Shown: piece after piece, positions 17,326-26,617 of the stretch
Position numbering within the stretch: position 1 is the stretch's first letter
Layout of the letters: every line of letters begins with the position of its first letter
DNA from: RI-106 sp964496875
GTDB taxonomy: Bacteria > Cyanobacteriota > Vampirovibrionia > Obscuribacterales > Obscuribacteraceae
Reading direction: 5' to 3'
Assembly: GCA_964496875.1 (NCBI GenBank)
Contig: CAZCBH010000004.1
Span: forward strand, 84,392-148,391
Length of the DNA: 64,000 nt
Made by a program: the position numbers and the translations under genes
Notes under the pieces: model-generated
The model's input: the letters and a program-made list of their open reading frames with translations, nothing else
Told to the model about the DNA's origin: nothing
Databases searched by the model: none

Positions 17326-18705
17326 ATGGCCACCGGCAGATCCAACCAGTTGAAATCTTCTACCCTCGGTCTTTCTGCCCTGGTCTGTGTGCTGCTGTTG
17401 AGATTCGAACAGGCCGAAAAGCTCTTGACCAGGGCGATTGATGCGGCGGATCAGTTGCCTTACAACTATGGTTTGAGGGCGTATGTCCGGATTCGGCTGG
17501 AAGATTATGCCGGGGCAATCGAAGATGCCACCGTCAAAATTTCCCTGAGACCCGATGATGCCTCATCCTATGCACTCAGGGCCTGGGCTCGTTATTGTCT
17601 GGATCAGTACACAGAGGTCGTGGACGATGTGGAAGCATCGCTGGCTATTGCTCCTGAACGGAAAACCTTCTATCAGGACAGTTTGAGATTGATAGATTCC
17701 TATCAGAATCTTGGTAGAGACCGTGAAGCGATCGAATTTTGCGAAGAACTCATCGAATTGTCACGGTTCGATTATTTCACTCTCGAACTCCTGGTGCGGC
17801 AGGCTTCATCGCATATGAATCTCGAAGACTACGAAGAGAGTCTCAAGGCACTCGATAGGGCATTTCCCCTGGCCGGTCGATCCGACAGGGCCGAATTGCA
17901 TCGGCTCAAGAGCGATGTACTGGAATTGATGGGAAAAGACTCGCTTGCCGAAGAGGAGAAATCAAGGCATCAGGAGCTTAAATTGTTCCAGGCCCGTTTG
18001 ACGGAATGGGTGCCGGCTTCACCGACAAGGAGATTGGTGGCTAATTTCATAGATGCTCTGATTCTGGCTACGACAGTTAGTCTGGTTCTTGGGATTTTGA
18101 TACCGCTATTGACCTTTGTTCTCTCTTCGAATCAAATGGCGGATTTTAAGTTGGTATCGTTGATGGTGCCGTATCTTCTCTTTATCTTCATACTTAGTTT
18201 TTTAGACTCAGTCTTTGTAGTCTTAATTCCGGCTCTTCTTCTGGTAGTGCTCTCAAATATTTTTCTGTCTTCGACTCCACCCTGGCAGGGTCAGTTCGTC
18301 TCGGCGGCAGTATTACTGTTTCTATTCTCTTCCGCTCAGGCTTACACTATGCTTTTCGAAGCCTCTTCTCTCCAGGCGACGCCGGGGAAGTTCTATCTTG
18401 GTCTGAGGGTTACCGACCACGAAGGTGAGATCGTGAGCCTTCATATATCCGCCTGGAGACACCTTCTCAAGGCGATCCCCTCCGTGCTGACGATACTATC
18501 TACAGCCTTTTTCTTTTTCGTTTTAGCTAGTGACCTACATCTGGTTTTAAAAGTAGTCTGTATTTTGTTTTTGACTGCGATGGCAGGTCCTCTCTGGGCG
18601 GCCGTTTTTCGGCCGGGGCTGCATAATTTATTTACCGGAGCGACTGTCAGTGATGTGCGGCTATACGGCGCTCTATCAAAACAGTTCGGTCTGTTTCGCA
18701 ATTAG
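17326..18705 (+). CDS. TPR-RDD membrane protein
   Basis: 459 residues. The first half (about 20-215) contains TPR-like helical pairs, for example AEKLLTRAIDAAD, YAGAIEDATVKISLRPDD and YEESLKALDRAFPL. The second half is an RDD-type membrane domain: PTRRLVANFIDALILATTV begins it, several strongly hydrophobic helices follow, then ATPGKFYLGLRVTDHEG and HNLFTGATV. RDD proteins are poorly understood; some act as sodium/proton antiporters. No convincing ribosome binding site precedes the ATG. The fusion of a TPR array to RDD suggests a membrane protein with a scaffold face (inference). Confidence 0.82.
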   Translation: MATGRSNQLKSSTLGLSALVCVLLLRFEQAEKLLTRAIDAADQLPYNYGLRAYVRIRLEDYAGAIEDATVKISLRPDDASSYALRAWARYCLDQYTEVVDDVEASLAIAPERKTFYQDSLRLIDSYQNLGRDREAIEFCEELIELSRFDYFTLELLVRQASSHMNLEDYEESLKALDRAFPLAGRSDRAELHRLKSDVLELMGKDSLAEEEKSRHQELKLFQARLTEWVPASPTRRLVANFIDALILATTVSLVLGILIPLLTFVLSSNQMADFKLVSLMVPYLLFIFILSFLDSVFVVLIPALLLVVLSNIFLSSTPPWQGQFVSAAVLLFLFSSAQAYTMLFEASSLQATPGKFYLGLRVTDHEGEIVSLHISAWRHLLKAIPSVLTILSTAFFFFVLASDLHLVLKVVCILFLTAMAGPLWAAVFRPGLHNLFTGATVSDVRLYGALSKQFGLFRN

Positions 18706-18799
18706 ATTAAAAGCATTTAATGTCCACATGGGAGATCTACGAAACCCCGGGGAAATCCCCCAATAGACTCCGACTCCCGGCAGTATTACCTTGGAATGT

Positions 18800-18843
18800 G
18801 ACCGGTTCGGCGATTTGCGACCGGTAGCGCCGAAGACGGCGCT
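18800..18843 (+). promoter_or_regulatory. Direct repeat and hairpin upstream of the rpoB-containing operon
   Basis: GACCGGT occurs at 18800-18806 and again at 18819-18825, 19 bp apart, about two helical turns, as for paired operator half-sites. Immediately after, AGCGCC (18826-18831) and GGCGCT (18838-18843) form a perfect 6-bp GC stem with loop GAAGAC, ending 29 nt before the ATG at 18873. This is the only non-coding leader before the five-gene run. No clear -10/-35 pair was found. Confidence 0.4.
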
Positions 18844-18872
18844 GACCAGCAATCCGAGGTTTCTTTAGCCAC

Positions 18873-21071
18873 ATGAACAGAACCAGACAAAGTTTTAAAC
18901 CGATGCTAGCCCTGGCGGTGACGACAACAGTCCTGTCTCTCTTTTACCAGCCGTTGCCGGTTTCGGCGACCAAGCTCAATGCCGCTCCTCTGCCGAGGCG
19001 GAACGGAGATGCCAGCGGTAAAGCCTCCTACGATAGAGGCGAGAAAGATTTCGGGGCGGCGGAAGAGACTGTGGTCCCCACTTCTCGATTTAGAAGACGT
19101 CCTGACTACAGGGAACTCGAGAAACAGCAGAAAGAAGATGAAGCCCGCAAAGCCGAAGAGGAGAAGAAGTCTCTCGAGGCGAAGCAAGCTATGACCAGGG
19201 AAGCTTACAAAAGGCATCTCGACCAGATCAAAGAGAAGAAACAGCAGGCGGTGCAGCTGAACAATGACGCGGTCTCTTTTGGACAGCAAGGGCGCTGGGA
19301 AGAGGCTATAGCCGCCCATGAGAAGGCTGTGGAGTATGATTCCGGCAACAAGCAATTCAGAATCAACCTCTCTGCCGCCCGCACAGCATACGGTCAGCAG
19401 AAGCTCAAAGAAGGCAAGACCCAGGCGGCAGCCAGTTTGTTGAGAAAGGCTCTGGCGGCCGCTCCTGATAACGGTATGGCCGGTAAACTTCTTACCCAGG
19501 CTCTCGAGTCGATGGGCATGGACCCGGGGGACGCTGATGTCAGATTAGGACTGGGCGATCAGTTGATCGCCTCTAACGACTACCAGGGAGCTTATATAGA
19601 GTATCAGCAGGCTCTCAAAATCGACCCCAGCGCCAAGACCTATGTGAAGATGGGTGATATCGAGCTGGTTTATCGAAGGGTCGGTGAAGCGCTCAAATGG
19701 TACGGACAGGCGATAGTCAAAGACCCTGACTATGCCGCTGCCCATCGTCAGCTCGGCATGCTCTACCTTGCCCAGAAAGACAACACCAAGGCGGCGGACT
19801 CTCTTCGTAAGGCCTTGATTTTAGATGGAGATGACCACGCCGCCGGTCAGGCCCTGGTGGCAATCTGGCGTGAACAAGTGGCGAAGAATCCCCTGTCTGC
19901 CGACTATCATCTCGGGCTGGCCGGCGCTCTGCAGTTAAGCGGAGACTTTGTCGGTGCGCGCAGCGAGTACAACAAGCTGGAGGCGATCGACCCACAGAAC
20001 CCCGGATTGGTTGCCGGTAGAGAGAGTCTGAAACGGGCTTATCAGCATGCCACCGCCGAGAAGCATCGCAAAGCGGCCGAGACTCTCTTCGGTCAGGGAC
20101 TGAAGCGGGAAGCGCTGGCTGAGATCAGCCAGGCTACTATGATGGAGCCACGCAATGCCAAGTATCAATTCCTTCTGGGAGAGTGCCTGGAGGCGAACGG
20201 CGATTATAAGGGCGCGCACCAGGCTTACCTGACCTGTGTTCTTATCGACCCTGAACACAATCAAGAAGCGGCAGCCCGGATGAAAGAGATGCAGAACTAT
20301 AAAGGCCAGGGCCAGCCCGTATCGATGATGCCGCAGCACAATATGGCTATGCCCATGCATACTATGCAAAGACAGCCGGTATATCCTCAGGGCATGCCGA
20401 ACCCGAACCCGAACCCGAACCTGAACATGACTCAGATGCAGATTCCCGGTCCGGTGGCTATGCATCCGAACCCGAATGTACAAATGCCTGCGCCTTTCAA
20501 TGGCAAAAGTATGTATGAAGGCGCCCCAATGCAGCACCAGGCTGCTCCTGTTCAACAAGTCCAGCAACCTGTTCACATGAATCCGGTGGCAAACACTTTT
20601 CGTCAGGTTGCCGATCAGGCCTCTCGGGCGCAAAGTCAAGATCTAAAACCACGTATTTTCCCCGCCGAGAATGCGGATAATCCCATTGCAGACGGAGCCG
20701 TGAACCAAGATACTGTTAATAATCAGCCGTTGACCCAGAAAGCGGCTGGAGGCGCAGAAGAAGCGAATGAAAATAGCGCTCCCCTCACTGCACAAATGGC
20801 AATGGTAAGCGCCGCGGAACAACAAAAGGATCATCTGGGAGCGGCAAAGATTTTAAGAGAGATGCTGACAAATAATCTCAACAACGCTGAAATACACCAC
20901 AGACTGGCTGTCAACTTGATGGCCGCCGGAGAGATAAGCCAGGCGGTTACCGAATTCAGAATCGCCAGCGCCCTCAAGCCCGGCAACAAAGTCTATGCCA
21001 GCGACCTTGCCAGAGCCCTCTCGGTCAACAAGCGTTCACTCTCCCATAACGGAGTTGGAGGCGGTCAATGA
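18873..21071 (+). CDS. Exported TPR protein with low-complexity linker
   Basis: 732 residues. A signal peptide (hydrophobic core near residues 11-30, cleavage probably after VSA) is followed by a charged Glu/Lys helix (about 75-125), then TPR units from about 130 to 470, e.g. GRWEEAIAAHEKAVEYD and DYQGAYIEYQQALKIDP. Residues about 475-640 are low-complexity, rich in Met, Pro, Gln and Asn, including a (Pro-Asn)4 run. A last TPR pair lies near 640-705. The end overlaps the rpoB start by 4 nt (ATGA), and the rpoB ribosome binding site lies within this gene. Why an exported scaffold is coupled to an RNA polymerase subunit is unclear. Confidence 0.85.
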   Translation: MNRTRQSFKPMLALAVTTTVLSLFYQPLPVSATKLNAAPLPRRNGDASGKASYDRGEKDFGAAEETVVPTSRFRRRPDYRELEKQQKEDEARKAEEEKKSLEAKQAMTREAYKRHLDQIKEKKQQAVQLNNDAVSFGQQGRWEEAIAAHEKAVEYDSGNKQFRINLSAARTAYGQQKLKEGKTQAAASLLRKALAAAPDNGMAGKLLTQALESMGMDPGDADVRLGLGDQLIASNDYQGAYIEYQQALKIDPSAKTYVKMGDIELVYRRVGEALKWYGQAIVKDPDYAAAHRQLGMLYLAQKDNTKAADSLRKALILDGDDHAAGQALVAIWREQVAKNPLSADYHLGLAGALQLSGDFVGARSEYNKLEAIDPQNPGLVAGRESLKRAYQHATAEKHRKAAETLFGQGLKREALAEISQATMMEPRNAKYQFLLGECLEANGDYKGAHQAYLTCVLIDPEHNQEAAARMKEMQNYKGQGQPVSMMPQHNMAMPMHTMQRQPVYPQGMPNPNPNPNLNMTQMQIPGPVAMHPNPNVQMPAPFNGKSMYEGAPMQHQAAPVQQVQQPVHMNPVANTFRQVADQASRAQSQDLKPRIFPAENADNPIADGAVNQDTVNNQPLTQKAAGGAEEANENSAPLTAQMAMVSAAEQQKDHLGAAKILREMLTNNLNNAEIHHRLAVNLMAAGEISQAVTEFRIASALKPGNKVYASDLARALSVNKRSLSHNGVGGGQ

Positions 21072-24000
21072 GTTTCTACTTTCAGGCACCAGATTTAGCG
21101 GAGCATCCCCGGCGTTCATACCGGCGCTTCCTCGAGGAGACCATCGGTAACCTCTTTGCCGAGGTCTCTCCGATATCGAGTGATTTGAGCTCTCGCTTTG
21201 AGCTTACCTTCCTCGGACCGGACGGTAAGGTGAACTGGTGGTTCGAAGAGTACGCTCCTGATTCCGGCTATCCTTTGAGTGCCGAGCAAGCAAGAAAAAC
21301 CAATATGACCCATGCCCGTCGGCTGATGATGGAAGCCTGGTTGCGCGATACCACCACCGGTGAACTCCGCAAATCGAAAGTCTATGTAGCCGACCTGCCT
21401 GTGATTACCGATCGCGGCACCTTCGTCATCAACGGCTCCGAAAGAGTGGTGCTCGGTCAGCTTGTCAGAGCGCCCGGTATCTATTACAGCCAACCGGCTC
21501 TCAATCAATATAAGGCTCTCATGCTTGCCGAACTCGGCGCTCCGGTTACCTTCGAACTGGTGCTCGACTACTCCGACAAGAAAACCAGCCGCGCCCGTTG
21601 CCGGGTGAAGCTGCCCAAGCGAAGCTGGGTTGGAGCTACTACCCTGCTCACCGCCATGGGTTGGGATCCCAAAGATATCGAAAAAAGAATCGGCAACTTG
21701 CTCGAACGCAACAAGATAGAGTGGCCCCATCTAACTGCCCAGGAAGCGGCGGCAATGCTCGGTCGCGCCTGGAAGCCCGACGGCGGCGGTGGTGCTTCCT
21801 CCGGAGCGACAGCTCTTACCGAGTTGACCGATAAGAAGAGATATTCGCTCTCCAGTCTCGGCAGAAGAAGAGTCAATAAGAAACTTGGTCTGGAAGAAGA
21901 ATCTCTGCAGCTTACTCCGGAAGATATGATGCGGGCCATCGAGTATCTGCTCGGTCTGCCTCTCGATTCCGGTTTTATCGATAATATCGACAGTCTCGAG
22001 AACCGTCACTTGAGAGGCGTGGGCGAAACCATGACCCGGGCGCTTCGACCGGCTCTCGGTCAGATGGCCCGTTCCGTGAAAATGAGATTGGAACTCAACG
22101 AAGACGAAGAGATTGGCTCTCCCAACGACCTTCTCGACACCAGACCTTTTGCCACAGCGGCATCCAAATATTTTGCCGGCAATCCGCTGGTTCAGTATCT
22201 AGATCAACAGAACCCTCTCTCCGAGCTTTCTCACAGAAGAAGAATCACCTCTTTCGGACCCGGTGGTATCGACCCTGCCGCCGCTCCTGTGGAGATGCGC
22301 GATGTGCATCCCAGCCAGATAGGTAGAGTCTGTCTGGTCGAGTCTCCTGAAGGTAAGAACTGCGGTATGGTCTCTTACCTGGCGACCTATTGCAGAATCG
22401 ACGATGACGGCTTCATGTGCGTACCTTATAGAAAGGTAGTGAACGGTATTATCACCGACGATGTCATCTATATCACTCCCGGTGAAGACAAAGAATATAC
22501 CCTGGCACCTCCTGATACCAAGGTTAACGGCAACGAGATTCTCGGACCGCTGGTGGCAGCAAGACGCGGTGAGCTCTTCCTCGAAGTGCCTCCGGAAATG
22601 GTCGATCTTATCGGCATCACACCCCAGGGCTATTTCTCGGTAGGTTCCGGATTGATTCCTTTCCTGGAGCACGATGACACAAGTAGAGCCCTTATGGGTG
22701 GTGGCATGATGCGCCAGACTCTGCCCCTGGTCCGTCCCGAGCGTCCCCGGGTCGGCACTGGAATGGAGAAAATAGTCGCTCGTTCTTCCGGGCACTCTAT
22801 AACGGCAAGAAGAGCCGGTGTGGTCAGCCGTGTCACCGGCAACGAGATCGAGATCACCCAGGCTTCCGGAGAGAAAAGAAAGTATGAACTGACCAGGTTC
22901 GACCGCACCAACCAGAACACCATCCGTGACCAGAGACCTTCGGTACGGGAAGGTGATAGAGTAGATGCCGGTCAGGTTATCGCCGATGGTCCCGGTATCG
23001 ACAAAGGCGAACTTGCCCTCGGTCGCAACATCCTCACCGCCTTCCTCTCCTGGAACGGTTATAACTACGAGGATGCGATCATCATCCGCAAGGGTCTCAT
23101 CCGTGACGATGTCTTCACCCATATCGAGATAGAGAAGCATTCCATAGGTGTGCACCAGACCTTGAGAGGTCCCGAGATTCTCACTCCTGAACTTCCCAAT
23201 GTGGCAGGCAAGGATATCGAGCATCTCGACGAGCGCGGCATCGCCAAGATAGGTAGTTATGTAGAGCCCGGCGATGTGCTGGTCTCCAAGCTCACTCCCA
23301 AAGAGCAGCGTGCTCTAAGCTCGGAAGAAGAGCTTCTGCAAGCGGTCTTCGGTAAAGTTGCCGAAGAGATGTCCGACAACAGCCTCAGGGTTCCTCATGG
23401 TGCCGGCGGCCGGGTGATTGATGTACGCATCTTCACCCCGGAGACCACCCCGGAGATGAAAGCCGGTTTGATCTGCGAGATAGAAGTTCTCACCGCCAGG
23501 CTCTGCAAGCTCGAAGTCGGCGACAAGCTGGCAGGACGCCACGGTAACAAGGGTATTGTCGCCACCATCATTCCCGATGAAGACATGCCTTATCTGCCGG
23601 ATGGCACACCTGTGGATATCGTGCTCAACCCGCTCGGTGTTCCCAGCCGTATGAATGTCGGTCAGGTCTTCGACACCCAGCTCGGCTTCTACGCCAGCGT
23701 GCTCAATCGCTTTTATAGAATCCACCAGTTCGATGAATGCCTAAGCCCTGATGCTACCTATAATCTGGTCAAGGGCGCCCTGGAAGAAGTACGTCAGCTG
23801 CCCGGTTATGAGTGGCTCGAAGAGAACGGCAAGGTCAAGCTTTTCGACGGTAGAACCGGTGAAGCTTTCGATACGCCGGTTCTGGTCGGTCGTCAGTACA
23901 TGCTCAAACTCAATCAGCTCGTGCTGCACAAAGTCAACGCCCGCTCCGGTCTCGGTGGTCCTTATGCCGCCGTCACCCAGCAGCCTGTCGGCGGTAAGGC

Positions 24001-24898
24001 CAACCATGGCGGTCAGCGTATGGGGGAGATGGAAGTCTGGGCGGTGCAAGCTTACGGCTGCGCTCACATGCTTAACGAGATGATGACTGTCAAAGCCGAT
24101 GATATTCAGGGACGGCATCAGGCCTATGCCGATATCGTCCAGGGCAAGAATCCGGAGAATGGTGGAAGAACCGCTGCTTTCGACGGGCTCTGCTGCGAAA
24201 TCCGCGCTCTTGGTCTGGAGATGACCCTGGGCAAGGTCGTGGATACCTTCGAAGAGTTGCCGGACAAGTTCTGTTCGCACAAAGATCTACCGGAAGATCC
24301 GACCATGGAGGAGAAACTGCAAGTGTCTTCCGTGGATATGTACGAGTCTGTTACCGGAGAAAAACTGCTCGAGATCCCTGCTGGCGATTACGAGCCCGTG
24401 GTAAGACCTCCACAAGTTCCTATGATTACATCAATCACCAACGGAAAGAACGGCAAAAAGCCGCAAATCGAACTAGCACAGGAGTCACTTATCGATGACA
24501 TTGATGAGCCAGGAAATAATGAAGCTGAGAACGTCGAAGAAACCAAGGATGTCCAGATCCTCGACGATTTTATCAACACCGTCACGAGCGATCTCAACTT
24601 CGCTCCCGACCAGACAGGCTTTGCCGAGCAAGAAATCGCCGTCCCCGCTTCGACGCAAGTCGGCGAGACCAATGAGCTGTCCAGTCTGATAGCGCCTGAA
24701 TTAGATCAGGATGATGATATGGTCGACTTCCCCTCTCTATCCGAATTGAAGAGTCTTGCCCAGGAGCTGATGGGAATCAGCACCGAGAAGCAAGTAGAAG
24801 GAGAGAAGGAAGCGATGGTCGGGTTCAAAGCGACTACAACCAAAACTCCGGAAAACGTATCCGGAAACCCGGGCGACAATACCGGTTCGGGTGTTTAA
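21068..24898 (+). CDS. rpoB: DNA-directed RNA polymerase beta subunit, divergent and isolated from rpoC
   Basis: 1276 residues with the RpoB framework: SYRRFLEETIGNLFAEVSPI, TDRGTFVINGSERVVLGQL, fork-loop and rifampicin region (residues 372-440), NGYNYEDAIII, and VGDKLAGRHGNKG whose lysines 820 and 828 match E. coli K1065 and K1073; GGKANHGGQRMGEMEVWA near the end contacts beta'. The protein should be catalytically competent. Odd points: a normally conserved TRERAG segment reads DPAAAP, P560 is replaced by Leu, and an acidic tail of some 160 residues follows the core. No rpoC or ribosomal genes flank it. GGAGG six nt before the ATG gives a strong start. It may be a second copy or the only one; the window cannot decide. 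Confidence 0.93.
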   Translation: MSFYFQAPDLAEHPRRSYRRFLEETIGNLFAEVSPISSDLSSRFELTFLGPDGKVNWWFEEYAPDSGYPLSAEQARKTNMTHARRLMMEAWLRDTTTGELRKSKVYVADLPVITDRGTFVINGSERVVLGQLVRAPGIYYSQPALNQYKALMLAELGAPVTFELVLDYSDKKTSRARCRVKLPKRSWVGATTLLTAMGWDPKDIEKRIGNLLERNKIEWPHLTAQEAAAMLGRAWKPDGGGGASSGATALTELTDKKRYSLSSLGRRRVNKKLGLEEESLQLTPEDMMRAIEYLLGLPLDSGFIDNIDSLENRHLRGVGETMTRALRPALGQMARSVKMRLELNEDEEIGSPNDLLDTRPFATAASKYFAGNPLVQYLDQQNPLSELSHRRRITSFGPGGIDPAAAPVEMRDVHPSQIGRVCLVESPEGKNCGMVSYLATYCRIDDDGFMCVPYRKVVNGIITDDVIYITPGEDKEYTLAPPDTKVNGNEILGPLVAARRGELFLEVPPEMVDLIGITPQGYFSVGSGLIPFLEHDDTSRALMGGGMMRQTLPLVRPERPRVGTGMEKIVARSSGHSITARRAGVVSRVTGNEIEITQASGEKRKYELTRFDRTNQNTIRDQRPSVREGDRVDAGQVIADGPGIDKGELALGRNILTAFLSWNGYNYEDAIIIRKGLIRDDVFTHIEIEKHSIGVHQTLRGPEILTPELPNVAGKDIEHLDERGIAKIGSYVEPGDVLVSKLTPKEQRALSSEEELLQAVFGKVAEEMSDNSLRVPHGAGGRVIDVRIFTPETTPEMKAGLICEIEVLTARLCKLEVGDKLAGRHGNKGIVATIIPDEDMPYLPDGTPVDIVLNPLGVPSRMNVGQVFDTQLGFYASVLNRFYRIHQFDECLSPDATYNLVKGALEEVRQLPGYEWLEENGKVKLFDGRTGEAFDTPVLVGRQYMLKLNQLVLHKVNARSGLGGPYAAVTQQPVGGKANHGGQRMGEMEVWAVQAYGCAHMLNEMMTVKADDIQGRHQAYADIVQGKNPENGGRTAAFDGLCCEIRALGLEMTLGKVVDTFEELPDKFCSHKDLPEDPTMEEKLQVSSVDMYESVTGEKLLEIPAGDYEPVVRPPQVPMITSITNGKNGKKPQIELAQESLIDDIDEPGNNEAENVEETKDVQILDDFINTVTSDLNFAPDQTGFAEQEIAVPASTQVGETNELSSLIAPELDQDDDMVDFPSLSELKSLAQELMGISTEKQVEGEKEAMVGFKATTTKTPENVSGNPGDNTGSGV

Positions 24899-24914
24899 AC
24901 AGGAGTATTAGAGG

Positions 24915-25856
24915 ATGAGATTCCATAGAGAGGCCGGAAGAAATTTATGCGGAGAGGCAAAAGTTGCCCTTCTTTCGCTGGCCTTCAGCTTTGCTGCCAT
25001 GATCCTTATCGTTGCGGCACCCGGTGTATCTGCCCAGGGCTTCGCACCGCCTCAGCCTCCTCCGATTGGGGATGGTTCCTCTCCGGCTCCTGTGATTCCC
25101 GGTGATACCGGTGGCGTTCCTGCGGTTTCGACCGGAGCCGCCGATGGTACTCCCGGTCATAATTTCCCGGTGGGAGTTGGTCGAGATCGCTCTGTCGTCA
25201 GGGTTTTCAATAATGGTGCCCGAGGCCAGCGTGAAGTGACCACCATTCGTCCGGATCAATTATCCAACGATGAACTCAGTCAGATAGAAGGAATTCTCGG
25301 GGTCAATCTTCGTTCCGGAGAACAGACCATCGATGTAACCGCATCCAATGCTCAGATAGAACAGATCAATCAGGTGCTCGCACCTTATCCCAACGCCCAG
25401 AACAGTGGCGGACGTAAGCAGATAACTGCCGACAGCCCGGCAGCGAGCTATCCCAAAACACCATCCCTCTATGGACTGGATTCATCCCATCCGCTTCCGA
25501 CCGTCTGGACCTTCTCTCGTTATCTGGTCATATTGGGCGTGGTATCAGCCACGATATTCATGGCCCTTGCCGCCTGGTCGATGGTCCTCGGTCATCCTTA
25601 TGGAGCGGCCAGGGTGGTTGGAGCCGCAGCAGGACTTTTGATGCTGCTCTCGGCTTACACCATCTGGAAGATAGTTCAGATGAATACTTTTAACGCCAAT
25701 TCCGATACACCGGCCACCATCAATACCGGAGCCACCACCGCCCAGGTTCAAGATGCCTTCATGGCAAGGCCCTCGGTGCCTGCCACCCCAGGCGGCGCTA
25801 CCTCCACCGGAAGATCCGGCTTCCCAGTACAACCTTTGAGAAATGCCCAGAACTAG
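24915..25856 (+). CDS. Exported protein with two C-terminal membrane segments
   Basis: 313 residues. A signal peptide (hydrophobic core about residues 17-37, likely cut after VSA) leads into a Pro/Gly-rich stretch. Residues about 85-135 look structured, with RPDQLSNDELSQIEGILGVNL. Two membrane helices follow, near 202-224 (LVILGVVSATIFMALAAWSM) and 231-252 (VVGAAAGLLMLLSAYTIW), and a flexible tail. The signal peptide plus two helices joined by a short polar turn recalls VirB2/TrbC-type pilins, but the protein is much longer, so this is weak. It begins 16 nt after rpoB with AGGAG 10 nt before the ATG. Confidence 0.75.
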   Translation: MRFHREAGRNLCGEAKVALLSLAFSFAAMILIVAAPGVSAQGFAPPQPPPIGDGSSPAPVIPGDTGGVPAVSTGAADGTPGHNFPVGVGRDRSVVRVFNNGARGQREVTTIRPDQLSNDELSQIEGILGVNLRSGEQTIDVTASNAQIEQINQVLAPYPNAQNSGGRKQITADSPAASYPKTPSLYGLDSSHPLPTVWTFSRYLVILGVVSATIFMALAAWSMVLGHPYGAARVVGAAAGLLMLLSAYTIWKIVQMNTFNANSDTPATINTGATTAQVQDAFMARPSVPATPGGATSTGRSGFPVQPLRNAQN

Positions 25857-25860
25857 TGTC

Positions 25861-26553
25861 ATGAAAATAGCAGCAGATACTTCGAAATTAAAACTAATTG
25901 TCCCCGGGGCGATGGCACTGGTGATGAGCGCCTGCTTCTGTATCGGACCTCTGCTTCCGGCCCAGGCTCAGGCAAACAAATCCGAGACCTTCTCCAGCCG
26001 GGACGACCAGACCCATAAATCAGTCCAGGCTGTAAACGCGGTCAACTCGGTGGCGGCAGCCGGCGCATTCGCCTATGACTCGGCCGATTCTCCAGCCAAG
26101 CGCTGGTTCGAGGCTGTCGACGAGAAGGTGCTGAGCTATGCAAAAAGCGAAAAGGAGAATTTTATCCTGAGCCGTCACTTCAACCAGGAGCTGGAGCGGG
26201 TTCAAGAATGGAGCCATATCGCCCAGAGAGTGGCAATTAAATACAAGCGCCTGGCCAGCGTTTTGAGAAATCTGAAAACGCCGCCCGGCCACGAAGATCT
26301 GGCGGAATACGGCAGCATGCTGGCGGATTATTATGATGATTCCGCCGCTATATATGATGACCTCACCAAACCCAGGCCACCGGCTAAAACGATGGAAGAT
26401 CTCGAAGAGCAGCTTGCTCTGATCGAATCGAGATCCAAGGGTGTGAAGAGGATGCAATCTAGTTTGAGCCATATGGACGATTCTTTGAGGAGAAAGTACA
26501 GAGTACACAAGCGCATGGATGACGCGCTCTCGAAATACATCTTCGGGAAGTGA
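25861..26553 (+). CDS. Exported helical protein of unknown function
   Basis: About 230 residues. The N-terminus MKIAADTSKLKLIVPGAMAL continues through a hydrophobic core to AQAQA, a signal peptide. The mature part is mostly charged helix, with LSRHFNQELERVQEWSHIAQRV and LEEQLALIESRSKGVKRMQSS. There is a cysteine pair within the signal region (SACFC), so a lipoprotein form cannot be excluded. The ATG at 25861 is 4 nt after the preceding stop; an in-frame ATG at 25843 would overlap it. No family was recognised. The close spacing places it in the rpoB operon. Confidence 0.72.
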   Translation: MKIAADTSKLKLIVPGAMALVMSACFCIGPLLPAQAQANKSETFSSRDDQTHKSVQAVNAVNSVAAAGAFAYDSADSPAKRWFEAVDEKVLSYAKSEKENFILSRHFNQELERVQEWSHIAQRVAIKYKRLASVLRNLKTPPGHEDLAEYGSMLADYYDDSAAIYDDLTKPRPPAKTMEDLEEQLALIESRSKGVKRMQSSLSHMDDSLRRKYRVHKRMDDALSKYIFGK

Positions 26554-26617
26554 CCCTACCACCCACCTACCTACTTAACTACCCAAGAGATTCACCACAA
26601 GGAAATAGGCAATTAAA

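Noticed and set aside
22199..23224. A 341-codon antisense frame inside rpoB
   Set aside because: It lies fully opposite a conserved RNA polymerase gene, has no family motif or ribosome binding site, and is explained by the base composition of the sense strand.
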